Below are positions 25,685 to 34,273 of a stretch of 64,000 nt of DNA, piece after piece. Both the position numbers and the translations under genes were made by a program. The notes under the pieces were generated by a model. That model did no database searches and was not told the origin of the DNA. It was given only the letters and a program-made list of their open reading frames with translations. Each line of letters opens with the position of its first letter. Position 1 is the first letter of the stretch. The DNA is from Gammaproteobacteria bacterium (GTDB lineage: Bacteria > Pseudomonadota > Gammaproteobacteria > Xanthomonadales > SZUA-36): NCBI GenBank assembly GCA_021772915.1, contig JAJFLB010000023.1, positions 186,001-250,000 of the forward strand. The letters are read 5' to 3'.

Positions 25685-28144
25685 CTAAAAAGGCAGGTCT
25701 AACTGATCATTTATCGCCAGCATTTGCTGTTTAAATTCGTCTTTGATGCGCTCCAGCGCAATCTCGCTATCCGCATCAAAACGTAATACCAGCACGGGCG
25801 TGGTATTGGATGCTCTAACCAAGCCCCAGCCGTCTGCATAATCGGCACGTACACCATCGATGGTATTGATGGTTGCGTCCGCAAAAACCGCTTCCTGCTG
25901 CATACGGGTGACAAATGTATGGTTTTCACCCTCTGCTGTTTCCACTTTGAGTTCGGGTGTACTGTAACTGTCGGGCAGACTGTTAAGTATTTCTTCTGCA
26001 CCACGCTCATCAGCAGCCAGTATCTCGAGTAATCTTGCGGCCGCATAAATACCACAGTCAAAACCGTACCACCGTTCCTTAAAGAAGAAATGTCCGCTCA
26101 TCTCACCAGCAAACGGTGCATCCACTTCCTTCATCTTGTTTTTGATCAGCGAGTGGCCGGTCTTGTACATCATGGCCTTACCGCCGGCAGCCTCGATCTC
26201 TTCGTGCAGGTGGCCGGTGCACTTGACGTCATAAATGACGGTCTCACCTGGGCATCTGGCAAGTATGTCCCTTACAAACAACATCATCAGGCGGTCGGCG
26301 TAGATAATGTCACCGGCCGGTGTTACCACCCCCAGTCTGTCTGCATCACCATCAAATGCGACCCCCAGGTCTGCACCCATAATTTTGACCGAAATGATCA
26401 GGTCCTGCAGATTTTCAGGCTCGCTGGGGTCAGGGTGGTGGTTTGGGAAACTTCCGTCTACGTCATCAAACAACGGGAATACCTCTGCACCAATATCACG
26501 AAGTACGTCGGCCGCACACACAGCGCCGATTCCATTGCCACAATCCGCAACCACCTTGAGGGGTTTTTGCAACTGAATATCTCCGGAAATTTTCTCGCGG
26601 TAGCGGCCCACCATTTTTTCCTGCTTGACCTCACCCTTACCCACTCGCAGGTTGCCGCTCTTGATGCGTGTGTACATATCGGTGATCTGTTGACCCGATT
26701 GGGTGACACCACCGATCAATGCTTTGAATCCATTGTAATTTGGCGGGTTGTGGCTACCGGTTACCATTACACCGGTCCCGTTACCGAGCTCATAAGCCGC
26801 GAAATACAACACCCCGGTGGGCACCGCGCCAATATCCACGACATCACAACCGGTTGATGCAATACCCTCAACCATGCCCGCTGCCAGGTCCGGTCCGGAT
26901 ACCCTGCCATCTCGTGCCACCACTACCGGCCCGGCTTCCTGCTCCAGGGTAAGACTCCCGACGACCTGACCGACTTGCCGGGCGATTTCTGCATCCAGCG
27001 TCTCACCGATGATCCCACGAATGTCATAGGCCCTGAATATGGTTTCCACCAGCTCCACAGGCGGCAGGTTTTTGCTGGGAGCCATATCGCCTTTCTCCCT
27101 ATTGAAACTTAAGTTCGGTAAACCAACTTCTCCCAGCGAATCAAGGTGCTCGATCAGGTTGCGGGTCTCTTGTTCATCAGGCTGGTCTTCACCGGCCCCT
27201 TCTGCCTGCCCGGATACTTCGGGTACCACGCCAGCTTGCATCTGCCCACTTTGATTCTGAACAGCTTGTAGCGGCTTTTCTGGCTTTTCTGGTTCTTCCG
27301 GCGGAATCTTATAAGGCCTGAACTTCAGTAGGACACCAAACCCAAGCGCTATGAGACCAACCACAAACAACAGCAGATGCAAGAAGACGTTTGAACTTGA
27401 CACCCAAATGGCCTGTGTGACGCCGACACGCAAAAAGCTACCGGGGATAAGCAACCAGCTAACCCGTTCGGACGACGTCGGTCTTACAGCAAATTCGGAG
27501 ACTCTCGTTGGCATGAACAGACCATTGTGTTGATATAAGGCAAACACACCTGCCGCTGGAAGGGAGGCTTTGAAAGCCGTTACTATCAGGGAAGGCCTGA
27601 CCTTCACCAGCAGGTACACAACCGGGGATGCTTCACCACCCGCCCGCACCACCATGGCCATGTAAGCATCAGCTCCCGCTCCGTGCACTTGCACCGTTGA
27701 CTGCCCCAGCTCTTGGGCCGAGAGCAGCATGTCGTAGAGGGCAAAACCAAACGGACCCATATCCAGGGGGCGCAGCTCGGCCAGATTGTTGTCATACAAC
27801 TGGATATCAATAAGCTCTGGTACACGTTCACCGACATACTGCCTAAGGCCGGCCAGTTGGTCCGGTGCCGCGGCCGCGCTGGCTACGAGTTGCCGCAGCT
27901 GTGAATCCATGAGCACTTTTCGAAAGCTATGTACCGTTTCACTGACCTGTCTCATGGTCTTCTCGGCATTCTTGTAAAACGCGTCGTTGTCGTCCTGGCT
28001 GGTCCCCCCAGAAAACAACAACAAGCTGAGCAGGAGCAATAGCAGAACTCCGGGTACAATCAATGCTAACGGGTTTAGCGCCTCAAGCTGGACTTTCCAC
28101 CAATTGATATCGCGGGGGAATTTAATTTTCTTGGTGAGTTTCAT
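25685..28144 (-). CDS. algC: Phosphomannomutase/phosphoglucomutase AlgC type with N-terminal membrane domain
   Basis: About 819 residues. The catalytic alpha-D-phosphohexomutase part (roughly 370-819) shows AYDIRGIIG, the phosphoserine loop VTGSHNPPNYNG, the metal site DGDADRLGVV, the sugar-binding GEMSGHFFF and the phosphate-binding RASNTTPVLVLRF. It converts mannose-6-P/1-P and glucose-6-P/1-P for polysaccharide precursors. The first 370 residues hold a segment near 27-45 (LIVPGVLLLLLLSLLLF), a periplasmic stretch and a second segment (FLHLLLFVVGLIALGFGVLL), then a Pro/Glu-rich linker. Pseudomonas AlgC of about 460 residues lacks this part, but longer versions occur. ATG at 28144 is 22 bases after dut; the track start lies within dut. 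Confidence 0.93.
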   Translation of the reverse strand: MKLTKKIKFPRDINWWKVQLEALNPLALIVPGVLLLLLLSLLLFSGGTSQDDNDAFYKNAEKTMRQVSETVHSFRKVLMDSQLRQLVASAAAAPDQLAGLRQYVGERVPELIDIQLYDNNLAELRPLDMGPFGFALYDMLLSAQELGQSTVQVHGAGADAYMAMVVRAGGEASPVVYLLVKVRPSLIVTAFKASLPAAGVFALYQHNGLFMPTRVSEFAVRPTSSERVSWLLIPGSFLRVGVTQAIWVSSSNVFLHLLLFVVGLIALGFGVLLKFRPYKIPPEEPEKPEKPLQAVQNQSGQMQAGVVPEVSGQAEGAGEDQPDEQETRNLIEHLDSLGEVGLPNLSFNREKGDMAPSKNLPPVELVETIFRAYDIRGIIGETLDAEIARQVGQVVGSLTLEQEAGPVVVARDGRVSGPDLAAGMVEGIASTGCDVVDIGAVPTGVLYFAAYELGNGTGVMVTGSHNPPNYNGFKALIGGVTQSGQQITDMYTRIKSGNLRVGKGEVKQEKMVGRYREKISGDIQLQKPLKVVADCGNGIGAVCAADVLRDIGAEVFPLFDDVDGSFPNHHPDPSEPENLQDLIISVKIMGADLGVAFDGDADRLGVVTPAGDIIYADRLMMLFVRDILARCPGETVIYDVKCTGHLHEEIEAAGGKAMMYKTGHSLIKNKMKEVDAPFAGEMSGHFFFKERWYGFDCGIYAAARLLEILAADERGAEEILNSLPDSYSTPELKVETAEGENHTFVTRMQQEAVFADATINTIDGVRADYADGWGLVRASNTTPVLVLRFDADSEIALERIKDEFKQQMLAINDQLDLPF

Positions 28145-28166
28145 GTTCGAGGTCTGATGCCAGGTC

Positions 28167-28637
28167 CTAATTTCTGCCGGTGTGGCCGAAGCCACCCGCA
28201 CCACGTTTGCTGGCCGTAAAAGAATCGACAACTTCGAAACGGGCCATGACCACAGGAACAATCACCAGCTGGGCTATACGCAGCCCGGGTTCAATCTCAA
28301 ATTCCTTGTCTGAGCGATTCCAGCAGGATACAAAAACCTGACCCTGGTAATCACTGTCGATCAACCCCACCAGGTTACCAAGCACCAGTCCGTACTTATG
28401 CCCCAAACCCGAGCGTGGCAATATGACGGCAGCCAGTCCCTGGTCAGCAATGTGCAGGGCAAACCCCGTGGGTATCAGCACTGTTTCGCCCGGGTGAACG
28501 GTGAGGGCTTGTTCTACACATGCACGTATGTCCATACCGGCCGAACCGTTGGTGGTATACGCGGGCAAAGGTATTTCCTGACCCAGTCTGGGATCCACAA
28601 TTTTTAACTGGATGGCCTTAAGACTTTGTTTTTCCAA
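28167..28637 (-). CDS. dut: dUTP diphosphatase
   Basis: 156-residue trimeric dUTPase that hydrolyses dUTP to dUMP and PPi. The five motifs are visible: [38 protein letters not shown] and the C-terminal [10 protein letters not shown]. It is followed closely by algC, the order dut-algC known from other Gammaproteobacteria. In that order coaBC usually precedes dut, but here the upstream neighbour is divergent radC with no coaBC between. Confidence 0.96.
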   Translation of the reverse strand: MEKQSLKAIQLKIVDPRLGQEIPLPAYTTNGSAGMDIRACVEQALTVHPGETVLIPTGFALHIADQGLAAVILPRSGLGHKYGLVLGNLVGLIDSDYQGQVFVSCWNRSDKEFEIEPGLRIAQLVIVPVVMARFEVVDSFTASKRGAGGFGHTGRN

Positions 28638-28805
28638 CTGGCATCCTTTAACAACCCATCCCCATCACCCCATCATATCAAGCCTTTGGCCTGATGTAAT
28701 ACCCAGTTTGTCCTACATGCAGTACCGGCAAGCTCCGATTTACCCATGCTTGCTGATAATTCAACATCTGGTCTGAGACTACAGTCCTTTTTTTCAGCAG
28801 GGGCC

Positions 28806-29471
28806 ATGAGAAATAGCACAAAGAAAAACATGAGTCCGCCAGGACAGCAATTTCTGCCCGCGTCCTTATCCGACGCGGAGCTGGTGGCAAGACTGCTGCA
28901 TGGCGGACAAGAACAAGGGGAAGACCTTACGCGAGCCGAGCGGCTGTTGAAGAAATTCGGCGGATTGCGTGGCCTGCAAGTCGCCAGCCGCACACTGGCC
29001 CACGATCGTGAAGGGATGGATGACCGTTGTGCACATCAACTCCGGGTCGCGCATGAACTGGTTCATCGGCAATTGAAACAGTCACTGCAACGCGGTATCT
29101 CGCTGACCAGCCCGGCCATGACCATGGAATACCTGCAGACCGTATTGAGAGACCGCAACCGCGAGATTTTCACCTGTTTGTTTCTGGACACACGCCACCG
29201 CGTAATTGCGGCTGAGGATCTCTTCCAGGGCTCCATAGACGGCGCCTGTGTTTACCCCAGGATCGTTGCTGAAAGAGCACTCAGACTGTACGCGGCCGCG
29301 GTCATCGTCGCGCACAATCATCCCTCGGGAGTAACTGAACCAAGTCTTGCCGACCAGGCGATTACACGACGCCTGAAAGACGCGTTGCTGTTACTGGAAA
29401 TCCGCTTGCTGGATCATTTTGTAGTGGGCGATGGTTTGCCGGTCTCCATGGCCTCGCGGGGCATGTTGTAA
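28806..29471 (+). CDS. radC: RadC family protein (JAB/MPN domain)
   Basis: About 221 residues from the ATG at 28806, which has AGGGG just upstream; ATG at 28746 or 28830 are alternatives. The N-terminal part has PASLSDAELVARLLHGG, a helix-hairpin-helix-like region with LLKKFGGLRGL. The C-terminal JAB1/MPN domain has EDLFQGSIDGACVYPRIV and the metal site AHNHPSGVTEPSLAD, then LDHFVVGDG. The function is unclear in most bacteria; links to repair or recombination are weak. It is divergent from dut and sits just ahead of rpmB-rpmG, a common arrangement. Confidence 0.93.
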   Translation: MRNSTKKNMSPPGQQFLPASLSDAELVARLLHGGQEQGEDLTRAERLLKKFGGLRGLQVASRTLAHDREGMDDRCAHQLRVAHELVHRQLKQSLQRGISLTSPAMTMEYLQTVLRDRNREIFTCLFLDTRHRVIAAEDLFQGSIDGACVYPRIVAERALRLYAAAVIVAHNHPSGVTEPSLADQAITRRLKDALLLLEIRLLDHFVVGDGLPVSMASRGML

Positions 29472-29487
29472 CTTGCTAAGAACAATA

Positions 29488-29539
29488 GCCCGCATATTGC
29501 ATCAGTATGGCCCAGGCCAGCCTGGTGTAATATGCGGGC
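29488..29539. repeat. Inverted repeat, CCCGCATATT family, copy 1
   Basis: Left arm GCCCGCATATTGCATCAG and right arm CTGGTGTAATATGCGGGC pair over 18 bases with two mismatches, with a 16-base centre. It lies just after radC. The arms are nearly the same as those of the perfect palindrome at 55164-55197, so this is a dispersed element; it could also act as a transcription end, though no T-run follows. Confidence 0.75.
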
Positions 29540-29618
29540 TCTAATCCGGTTGCATATCAACAGGCATTAAGGTATAAAGTGCGGCTCACTTTCAGTAGTA
29601 CAGTAACGGAATATTCCA

Positions 29619-29855
29619 ATGGCCAGAGTTTGTCAGGTTACCGGTAAGCATCCCGTTTCCGGGAACAATGTGTCGCACTCAAACAGAAAAAGCAGGCGAC
29701 GCTTTCTACCCAACCTTCACCGCCACCGTTTTTGGGTGGAAAGTGAAAATCGTTGGGTCCGTTTACGTGTGTCCACCAAGGGTTTGCGTATCATTGACAA
29801 GAAGGGCATTGATGCCGTTTTAACTGACCTGCGTTCACGCGGTGAGAAGGTCTGA
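29619..29855 (+). CDS. rpmB: 50S ribosomal protein L28
   Basis: 78 residues. It starts [24 protein letters not shown] and runs through [21 protein letters not shown], matching proteobacterial L28 along its full length. It has a single Cys, so it is the zinc-free form. rpmG follows after 12 bases, as in most Proteobacteria. Confidence 0.98.
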   Translation: MARVCQVTGKHPVSGNNVSHSNRKSRRRFLPNLHRHRFWVESENRWVRLRVSTKGLRIIDKKGIDAVLTDLRSRGEKV

Positions 29856-29867
29856 GGAGTATAGACA

Positions 29868-30035
29868 ATGGCAAAATCATCACGCGAAAAAATCCGCCTT
29901 ACATCTTCCGCCGGTACCGGTCATTTTTACACCACGGATAAAAATAAAAAGAACACACCGGGGAAAATGGAAATGAAAAAATATGACCCCGTGGTTCGTA
30001 AGCACGTGATGTATAAGGAAGGCAAGATCAAATAG
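29868..30035 (+). CDS. rpmG: 50S ribosomal protein L33 (zinc-free form)
   Basis: 55 residues, too short for the ORF track. ATG at 29868 is preceded by GAGGAG at a good distance (TGAGGAGTATAGACA). The peptide reads [20 protein letters not shown], has the typical [17 protein letters not shown] and ends YKEGKIK. It contains no Cys, so it is the C-minus paralog that does not need zinc. It forms an operon with rpmB. Confidence 0.97.
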   Translation: MAKSSREKIRLTSSAGTGHFYTTDKNKKNTPGKMEMKKYDPVVRKHVMYKEGKIK

Positions 30036-30290
30036 TTGATCTGGACGATTACCAAACCACTTTTCTAGACGACCTCTGGCCCACTTTCCAAACCACATCT
30101 TCCTCATTTATAACCTGTGGGGCGCTGTGCCGGGTATTTGTTTCCGGGACTCGCCATGAACCCTTCCCTGGGGGCTCGGTCGTTTCCTCCCTGAAACTCA
30201 CGGTCCCGGAATCAAATACCCGTCCCAGCTTTGGCGTTACCGTCCAGCTTCGATTCACCTCAAAAAAGTGCCTGCTCAATTACACGATGA
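30036..30290. other. Gap after rpmG with a possible distant repeat copy
   Basis: No gene is seen. On the minus strand the stretch CATGGCGAGTCCCGGAAAC (within 30140-30170) resembles the flank CACGACGAGTCCCGAAAG of the element at 43019-43082, which suggests a diverged copy of the same repeat family in the opposite orientation. Confidence 0.35.
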
Positions 30291-30360
30291 TAAAGCTGTG
30301 AGGGTGTCCATCTCGCTTCAGCGACTGTATGAAACAGGGAGAAGGTGAGAGAAGGTGAGA

Positions 30361-30424
30361 CCGTAAAACGGTCGAGAGACTGGCCTGGGCCACCGTAAAA
30401 CGGTCGAGAGACTGGCCTGGGCCA
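30361..30424 (+). repeat. 32-bp tandem duplicate, CGGTCGAG family copy 1
   Basis: Two perfect 32-base copies follow one another (30361-30392 and 30393-30424), each starting CCGTAAAACGGTCGAG and ending GGCCTGGGCCA. They follow GAGAAGGTGAGA repeats and precede TTTACGACGGGTCC. The same architecture recurs at 43019-43082. Confidence 0.85.
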
Positions 30425-30487
30425 GGGGTTTACGACGGGTCCTGAAGCGAGTTGGCACACCCTCACAGCGGCACCCTGGCACGCGCT

Positions 30488-32476
30488 TCACGTCTCCAGC
30501 AGCAGATTTCCCCATTTATCCACACTCGCTACCCAACCCGGCTTGACCCAGATTGTGGCTGCAGATTCTGTCAGTAGGGCCGGGCCGCTCAACGACTCCC
30601 CCGTTTGCAAACTGTGGCGGTGACGCTGCGGTACGACTTCACCCAGATCAGGCATCTGGACCATCTCAATCGTGCCGGAACCTTCGCTCTCCTGACTCAC
30701 ATCGATGGAGTCCAAAGCGGCGGGACCCCTCGCACTTAAACGTAAATTAACCAGCTCTATCGGATGCGGTAATCGCAGACCACTGACTCTTTCGTGTGCC
30801 CGGTGAAATGTCTCATCATGCGGAGAGCCTACTGACCAGTCAATGCCGATAGTTGCACTCTGCCCCTGGTAGCGTAGTTCAAGCTGATGCTGAAACACGA
30901 TGTCGCCGGCCGGGCATCCCTCCTCCAGCAACTGCGCAGTGGCATCTGCTTCAAGGTCGCCGAAGCGCTGCCCAATGTGCTCGTCGTCCAAACTTGCCAG
31001 CGGGGCCAAGATTGCCTGTGACAGCTCCCGGCCGGGTTTACTAACCAGCATACCGACAGCTGAGAGCACCCCTGCACGAGCTGGAATGATGACCCGGTTC
31101 GTGGGCAGTAGTTCGGCCAAATCACAGGCGTGCAGACCGCCGGCACCCCCAAAACACAGCAGTGTGTACTCAGCCGGGTTATGACCACGTTCCACGGAAA
31201 TAACCCGCAAGGCCCGCACCATGTGTTCGTTGGCGATGCGTATTACCCCGCGTGCTGCATCCAGTAAACCACAGCCCATGTCTGTGGCCAGGGCTTGCAG
31301 CACCTGCTCCGCTGCATTCAAATCCAACGGCAGATACCCACCCAGCAGTGTGCCCGCAGGTATGCGGCCCAAAAGTAAGTTGGCATCGGTCACTGTTGCA
31401 TCCGAACCGCCCTGACCGTAGCATGCCGGCCCTGGGCTGGCACCCGCAGATTCCGGTCCTACCAATAGCATGCCGGCTTTATCTACCCTCGCGATAGAAC
31501 CACCACCGGCACCGATGGTGTGGATGTCTACCGAGGGAATAGACACCGGCCAAGCGCCAAGCCGGCATTGGCCCGTCAGGGGAATGGCGTCGTTTGACAG
31601 CGCGACATCGGTCGAGGTGCCACCCATGTCAAAACTCAGCAGACGAACGTGACCGGTTTGTTGACCAATGCAGCGGGCGGCCGACAGTCCACCGGCCGGG
31701 CCAGACAGCAGCAACCGCACGGCCTGTTGTGCTGCCTGGTTGGCTGCAATCGTAGTGCCTGCACTTTGCATGACTGCAATGCGAGAGCCTGGCAAACGCG
31801 TTTGCAGACGTTCAAGATAACGGGAAATAACCGGCCCCACACTCGCATTCAACCAGGTGGCGATGCCTCTTTCGTATTCCCGGACCTCGGGCAGAATTTT
31901 GCTTGAGCAGGATACAAACCACTGCGTCCCCAACGCGTTGGCAATGCGTTGCTCCTGCTCCGGTCTTAAAAAAGAAAACAGCAGATTAATCGCTACCGAG
32001 TCGACATCCTGGGCTTCCAGAAAGGCTTTGAGCTCGGCCAGTTCGACAACGCTGGTCTCACCTGACAGACTGCCATCGGCGTTAATGCGGGTTGAGACTT
32101 CAAAACAGGCAGACGGGGGCACCGGTGGCGATATTTCGGGCTGCCGGAGTTGATAAACCTGCTCACGCTCCTGCCGCCCCAACGACAACACATCGGCAAA
32201 TCCCTTACTGGTCACGTAAGCAACATGGGCGCCCTTACCTTCGAGCACCGCATTGGTGCCCACGGTCGTGCCGTGTATGACCTGCAATGGCTGGTCTGCC
32301 AAACCCAGCTGCTGCAGACCGGTGAGGATGGGTCCGGCCGGGTCAGAGGGATCAGAAAGCACCTTGCACTGCCGAATACCGCCCCCCTCCACACCATCAT
32401 TGGTACCGGCGTCCAACACCACGATGTCGGTAAATGTACCACCCGTATCAATGCCCACCAGGGTAAAGTCACTCAT
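30488..32476 (-). CDS. Hydantoinase/oxoprolinase family protein (HyuA-like)
   Basis: 662 residues. The N-terminal ATPase-like fold opens VGIDTGGTFTDIVVLD; the second phosphate-binding motif is SFDMGGTSTDVAL, followed by IHTIGAGGGSIARVD and LLCFGGAGGLHACDLA. These are the signatures of HyuA/5-oxoprolinase A, which opens cyclic amides using ATP. HyuA normally works with a HyuB partner encoded next to it. No HyuB is present here, so the protein is an orphan in this window and its substrate cannot be stated. It ends within the repeat-rich gap after rpmG and starts just before the REP array. Confidence 0.9.
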   Translation of the reverse strand: MSDFTLVGIDTGGTFTDIVVLDAGTNDGVEGGGIRQCKVLSDPSDPAGPILTGLQQLGLADQPLQVIHGTTVGTNAVLEGKGAHVAYVTSKGFADVLSLGRQEREQVYQLRQPEISPPVPPSACFEVSTRINADGSLSGETSVVELAELKAFLEAQDVDSVAINLLFSFLRPEQEQRIANALGTQWFVSCSSKILPEVREYERGIATWLNASVGPVISRYLERLQTRLPGSRIAVMQSAGTTIAANQAAQQAVRLLLSGPAGGLSAARCIGQQTGHVRLLSFDMGGTSTDVALSNDAIPLTGQCRLGAWPVSIPSVDIHTIGAGGGSIARVDKAGMLLVGPESAGASPGPACYGQGGSDATVTDANLLLGRIPAGTLLGGYLPLDLNAAEQVLQALATDMGCGLLDAARGVIRIANEHMVRALRVISVERGHNPAEYTLLCFGGAGGLHACDLAELLPTNRVIIPARAGVLSAVGMLVSKPGRELSQAILAPLASLDDEHIGQRFGDLEADATAQLLEEGCPAGDIVFQHQLELRYQGQSATIGIDWSVGSPHDETFHRAHERVSGLRLPHPIELVNLRLSARGPAALDSIDVSQESEGSGTIEMVQMPDLGEVVPQRHRHSLQTGESLSGPALLTESAATIWVKPGWVASVDKWGNLLLET

Positions 32477-32519
32477 GTGATTTACCCATGGACCCGCCCG
32501 TCAGGGGGGGTGTGCCGAT

Positions 32520-32730
32520 GTTCCCGACCACAAGGTGGTCGGTCCTACACCGACCGGTGGTGTCTGTGTTCCCGACCACAAGGTGGTCGGTCCTACGGGG
32601 GGCGGTTGCGGCGATGTTCCCGACCACAAGGTGGTCGGTCCTACGGAGGGCCGTTGCGATAATGTTCCCAACCACTTGGTGGTCAGTCCTGCGACGACCG
32701 GTAGGACCGACGAGCTTGCTCGTCGGGAAC
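32520..32730 (-). repeat. REP-like array with exact 48-bp period
   Basis: Four 29-base copies of GTTCCCGACCAC...GTCCTAC begin at 32520, 32568, 32616 and 32664, an exact 48-base period; the fourth is diverged. A fifth copy in the opposite orientation, GTAGGACCGACGAGC..., lies at 32701-32730. Spacers of 19 bases differ but share GACCGG or GGCGGTTGCG-like sequence. The array fills the gap between divergent hyuA and mutM. It is not CRISPR: the units are palindromic and occur elsewhere singly. Confidence 0.85.
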
Positions 32731-32816
32731 CCTTGTCCGTTGTATTTTTGAGCGGATAAGAAAAAACATGACTTCACTCCGGCAATTCAGTTAACCAGCA
32801 TATTACAATACTACCC

Positions 32817-33629
32817 ATGCCTGAACTGCCAGAAGTCGAAACCACACTCCGGGGCATTGAACCGCATTTGCTGCACCAGCGCATTGCTCAAGTCACGGTG
32901 CGTGATCCACGTTTGCGGTGGCCAGTACCAGCGGAAGTCCAACAGGCCGAAGGGCAACGAGTAATCAGTCTGAGCAGACGGGGCAAATACCTGTTGCTGG
33001 AGCTGCAACGCGGGGGGCTCATCCTGCACCTGGGTATGTCCGGTTCGCTGTGCATATTGAAGCAACCCCGGGAGCCGGGAAAACATGACCACGTCGACAT
33101 CGAAATGGTCAATGGCACCAGTCTACGGTTTAATGACCCACGTCGGTTTGGGGCCTTTTTATGGACGGAGGGTCAATTTTCCGAGCACCCGCTGCTCCGC
33201 GATCTCGGCCCGGAACCCCTGTCTGACGAGTTCACCGCTGAACATTTATACCACTACTCTCGTGGACGCCGGGTGGCGATCAAGAATTTCATCATGAATG
33301 GTCACATTGTCGTTGGTGTGGGCAACATTTATGCTTCAGAGGCGCTTTACATGGCCGGTATTCACCCACAGCGGGCAGCCGGCAGGGTTTCCCAACAACG
33401 TTACCAGGGTCTGGTAGATGCTATTGTCGATGTACTCAGCCGCTCCATCAAACTGGGTGGCACTACCCTGCGGGATTTCGTCAATTCAGACGGAGGAGCA
33501 GGATACTTTGCCCAGGAGTTGCTGGTCTATGATCGAGGTGGGGATGATTGCTTCCAGTGTGGCACCGCCGTCCGGCAAAAAGTCATCGGCCAACGCTCCA
33601 GCTATTACTGCGCCAGTTGTCAGAGGTAA
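32817..33629 (+). CDS. mutM: Formamidopyrimidine-DNA glycosylase
   Basis: 270-residue Fpg/MutM that removes 8-oxoguanine and other oxidised purines. Catalytic Pro2 and Glu3 are in MPELPEVET, Lys57 is in RRGKYLL, the H2TH region includes VGNIYASEALYMAGI, and the C-terminal zinc finger is CFQCG...YYCASCQR. ATG lies 90 bases after the REP array. All catalytic residues are intact. Confidence 0.98.
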   Translation: MPELPEVETTLRGIEPHLLHQRIAQVTVRDPRLRWPVPAEVQQAEGQRVISLSRRGKYLLLELQRGGLILHLGMSGSLCILKQPREPGKHDHVDIEMVNGTSLRFNDPRRFGAFLWTEGQFSEHPLLRDLGPEPLSDEFTAEHLYHYSRGRRVAIKNFIMNGHIVVGVGNIYASEALYMAGIHPQRAAGRVSQQRYQGLVDAIVDVLSRSIKLGGTTLRDFVNSDGGAGYFAQELLVYDRGGDDCFQCGTAVRQKVIGQRSSYYCASCQR

Positions 33630-33651
33630 TGCAACCAGGTCTTTTGGATGA

Positions 33652-34167
33652 ATGATGATGGAGATCAGAGCCTGTAAAGAGTCCGACTTTGAGACGATCC
33701 ATACGATCATCAATGATGCTGCACAAGCCTATCGCAGTGTAATCCCGGCTGATCGTTGGCACGAACCCTACATGAGTGCCGCTGAACTCGCGGATGAGAT
33801 CCAGGATGGCGTTGTGTTCTGGGGTGCCGAGCAAGATTCCGGGCTTGACGGAATAATGGGCATTCAGGACAAAGGTGATGTCACCCTGATTCGCCACGCC
33901 TATGTCCGCACCGGCATTCAGCAAAAGGGGATTGGTACACATCTATTACGCCGTTTGGAAAGTGTGACCAAAACCCCTATTCTGATTGGGACCTGGGCTA
34001 CCGCGGTCTGGGCGATTTCCTTTTATCAGAAAAATGGATACCAACTCGTAATCCCGGAAGAAAAGACGCGATTGCTGAAGAAATACTGGTGTATTCATGA
34101 GAGGCAAATTGAGACCTCGGTTGTTTTGGCGGATTCGAAGTGGTTTGAGGTGGGTACCCGTCGGTAG
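33652..34167 (+). CDS. GNAT family N-acetyltransferase
   Basis: 171 residues. It begins EIRACKESDFETIHTIINDA and has the acetyl-CoA-binding motif A in AYVRTGIQQKGIGTHLL (Q/R-x-x-G-x-G), then AISFYQKNGYQLV near the C-terminus. Three consecutive ATG codons make the exact start uncertain. It lies 22 bases after mutM on the same strand and may be co-transcribed. Substrate unknown. A REP copy follows its stop. Confidence 0.88.
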   Translation: MMMEIRACKESDFETIHTIINDAAQAYRSVIPADRWHEPYMSAAELADEIQDGVVFWGAEQDSGLDGIMGIQDKGDVTLIRHAYVRTGIQQKGIGTHLLRRLESVTKTPILIGTWATAVWAISFYQKNGYQLVIPEEKTRLLKKYWCIHERQIETSVVLADSKWFEVGTRR

Positions 34168-34179
34168 TCAACTGTGGGG

Positions 34180-34209
34180 GTTCCCGACGAGCGAGCTCGT
34201 CGGTCCCAC
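34180..34209 (-). repeat. REP-like palindrome (single copy)
   Basis: A 30-base element, GTTCCCGACGAGC then GCTCGTCGGTCCCAC, with arms CCGACGAGC/GCTCGTCGG. The last bases are CCCAC rather than CCTAC, so its GTAG head has mutated to GTGG. It sits between convergent GNAT and SRPBCC genes. Confidence 0.8.
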
Positions 34210-34273
34210 CTGTGGTTCGGCGTATCTTCTTCGCCTCCTGCGCAACTTTACCGGTTGCTGGTGCCCAGTCGAA

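Noticed and set aside
25198-25734. ORFs of 178, 76 and 63 residues across the repeat array
   Set aside because: They arise from repeated REPIN units; the peptides are the same repeat read in different frames.
32520-32730. CRISPR array
   Set aside because: Units are palindromic, spacers resemble each other, single copies occur elsewhere and no cas genes are near.
32469-32777. 102-residue minus-strand ORF between hyuA and mutM
   Set aside because: It is a translation of the REP array.
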